In this document: piece by piece, positions 63,310 to 64,000 of the stretch
How the letters are laid out: each line of letters opens with the position of its first letter
How positions within the stretch are numbered: the stretch's first letter is position 1
Position numbers and translations under genes: made by a program
Notes under the pieces: generated by a model
The model's database searches: none
Told to the model about the DNA's origin: nothing
The model's input: the letters and a program-made list of their open reading frames with translations, nothing else
NCBI GenBank assembly: GCA_963931865.1
Contig: OZ007512.1
Span: 4,672,883-4,736,882 of the forward strand
Direction of reading: 5' to 3'
Length of the DNA: 64,000 nt
DNA from: Axinella damicornis
Lineage: Eukaryota; Porifera; Demospongiae; Axinellida; Axinellidae

Positions 63310-64000
63310 TGCTAGATGTCGTTTCCACTGCCAGTACATGATCACTTCCAGCATGAAATGCGGCGGGGGAAGGCCTGGGAGATGCGGTCACGTGCGATGA
63401 CATCAGGTAGACAGAAGGTAGATACAAGGCGGGTGGTACCCAACCATTGATCCATCCCCAGCATTGTGAACAGCGAATGGTATCGATCGTTTGCCTTGTG
63501 AATGTTCCGACATCCAGCCATTGGACAGTACAACACAGAATATTCGTTGGGCACTGCCCTCCGCGTGTCTACCATGAGTCTGTACCTGATGGCACTGCAC
63601 ATGATCAGATCTCCCAGGCAACACCCAGACACACCCACATACACAGGGAAAGTACCACCCACCTTCCGATTAATCCCATTCAAAGGTTTCTCACAGCGGA
63701 AAATGATCAAACCATGCTTCAAAAAACTATGTGAAGCCTGTGGAAAATGCAACAACACCAGCAAAGAGCAGGGTACACAAAAGGTGGTATCCAACATGAT
63801 AAGTGTCAGGAGGACAAACCACACAAACTCCTCACCCAGAACCACCACATCCATGCAAAAAAAAAATATGGTGTCCTAATGTGGTGCAATATTTCAACAA
63901 GAACCTGCTAGAGTGATCCCGCTCCAACATCCACTGCTTGTGCATGCACAAGCAGTTCCATCACATTCTCCGTATAATCATTAAGATACGCAAGCTGAAA
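63310..64000. other. Relic repeats and an unclassified frame
   Basis: 63355-63420 and 63575-63640 carry inverted relatives of the CACGTGACCAGATCTCCCAG repeat, forming a foldback of about 280 bp. A plus-strand frame to a stop at 63877-63879 contains FRLIPFKGFSQRKMIKPCFK and KLCEACGKCNN. It matches nothing I know, although CEACGKC is Cys-rich. No splice context was found to support a gene. Confidence 0.4.

Noticed and set aside
63342..63854. 170-codon minus-strand frame
   Set aside because: It runs across two relics of a dispersed inverted repeat and competes with an equally open plus-strand frame. No domain recognised.

Overview
The window looks like nuclear DNA from an early-branching animal, most likely a demosponge such as Amphimedon (inference from the protein families, not proven). 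Coding sequence lies in short exons joined by GT-AG introns whose phases agree across every junction proposed here. The recognisable families (ankyrin repeats, Death domains, a ROC-COR GTPase, CXXC zinc finger, OTU, CaRF-like domain) are animal ones. No bacterial operons, CRISPR array or rRNA were seen. One 200-base assembly gap lies at 30461-30660.

Three multi-exon genes stand out. (1) 12925-29700, plus strand: ten phase-compatible exons encoding an acidic N-terminus, about seven ankyrin repeats and a post-ankyrin segment resembling that of TRPA-type ankyrin channels. The 3' end is missing. (2) 37779?-53042, plus strand: three tandem Death-domain exons, a large ROC-COR GTPase exon, three Ser/Thr-rich linker exons and a terminal Death domain with stop. 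(3) 55374-53215, minus strand: a five-exon gene encoding a CaRF-like region, a CXXC finger and an OTU protease fold. It lies entirely inside a 2386-bp unit with perfect 41-bp terminal inverted repeats and a perfect 10-bp target duplication, so it appears to be mobile cargo.

The rest is dominated by repeats. 0-5 kb: two minisatellites and a decayed copy of the 3' end of gene 2. 5-12 kb: small inverted-repeat elements, a SINE-like unit and a truncated gene with 39-residue repeats. 12-30 kb: the ankyrin gene, whose introns hold a tRNA-like SINE head, a broken sponge-type gene and an IS630/Tc1-type transposase split by a BEL/Pao-like LTR element. 29.8-42.5 kb: a 611-bp TIR element, the gap, a 2.5-kb minisatellite, a LINE fragment, nested MITEs and further minisatellites. 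42.6-55.7 kb: the Death/ROC gene and the OTU-carrying element, tail to tail. 55.7-64 kb: a repeat hairpin, LINE debris, and a second decayed copy of the gene-2 3' end followed by about 2.5 kb of duplicated flank that also exists at 1.5-3.2 kb.

A recurrent theme is a family of palindromic elements ending TAGCCTCG...CGAGGCTA or TAGTCTCG...CGAGACTA. Many carry perfect 9-bp target duplications (Mutator-like behaviour), down to a copy of only 30 bp.
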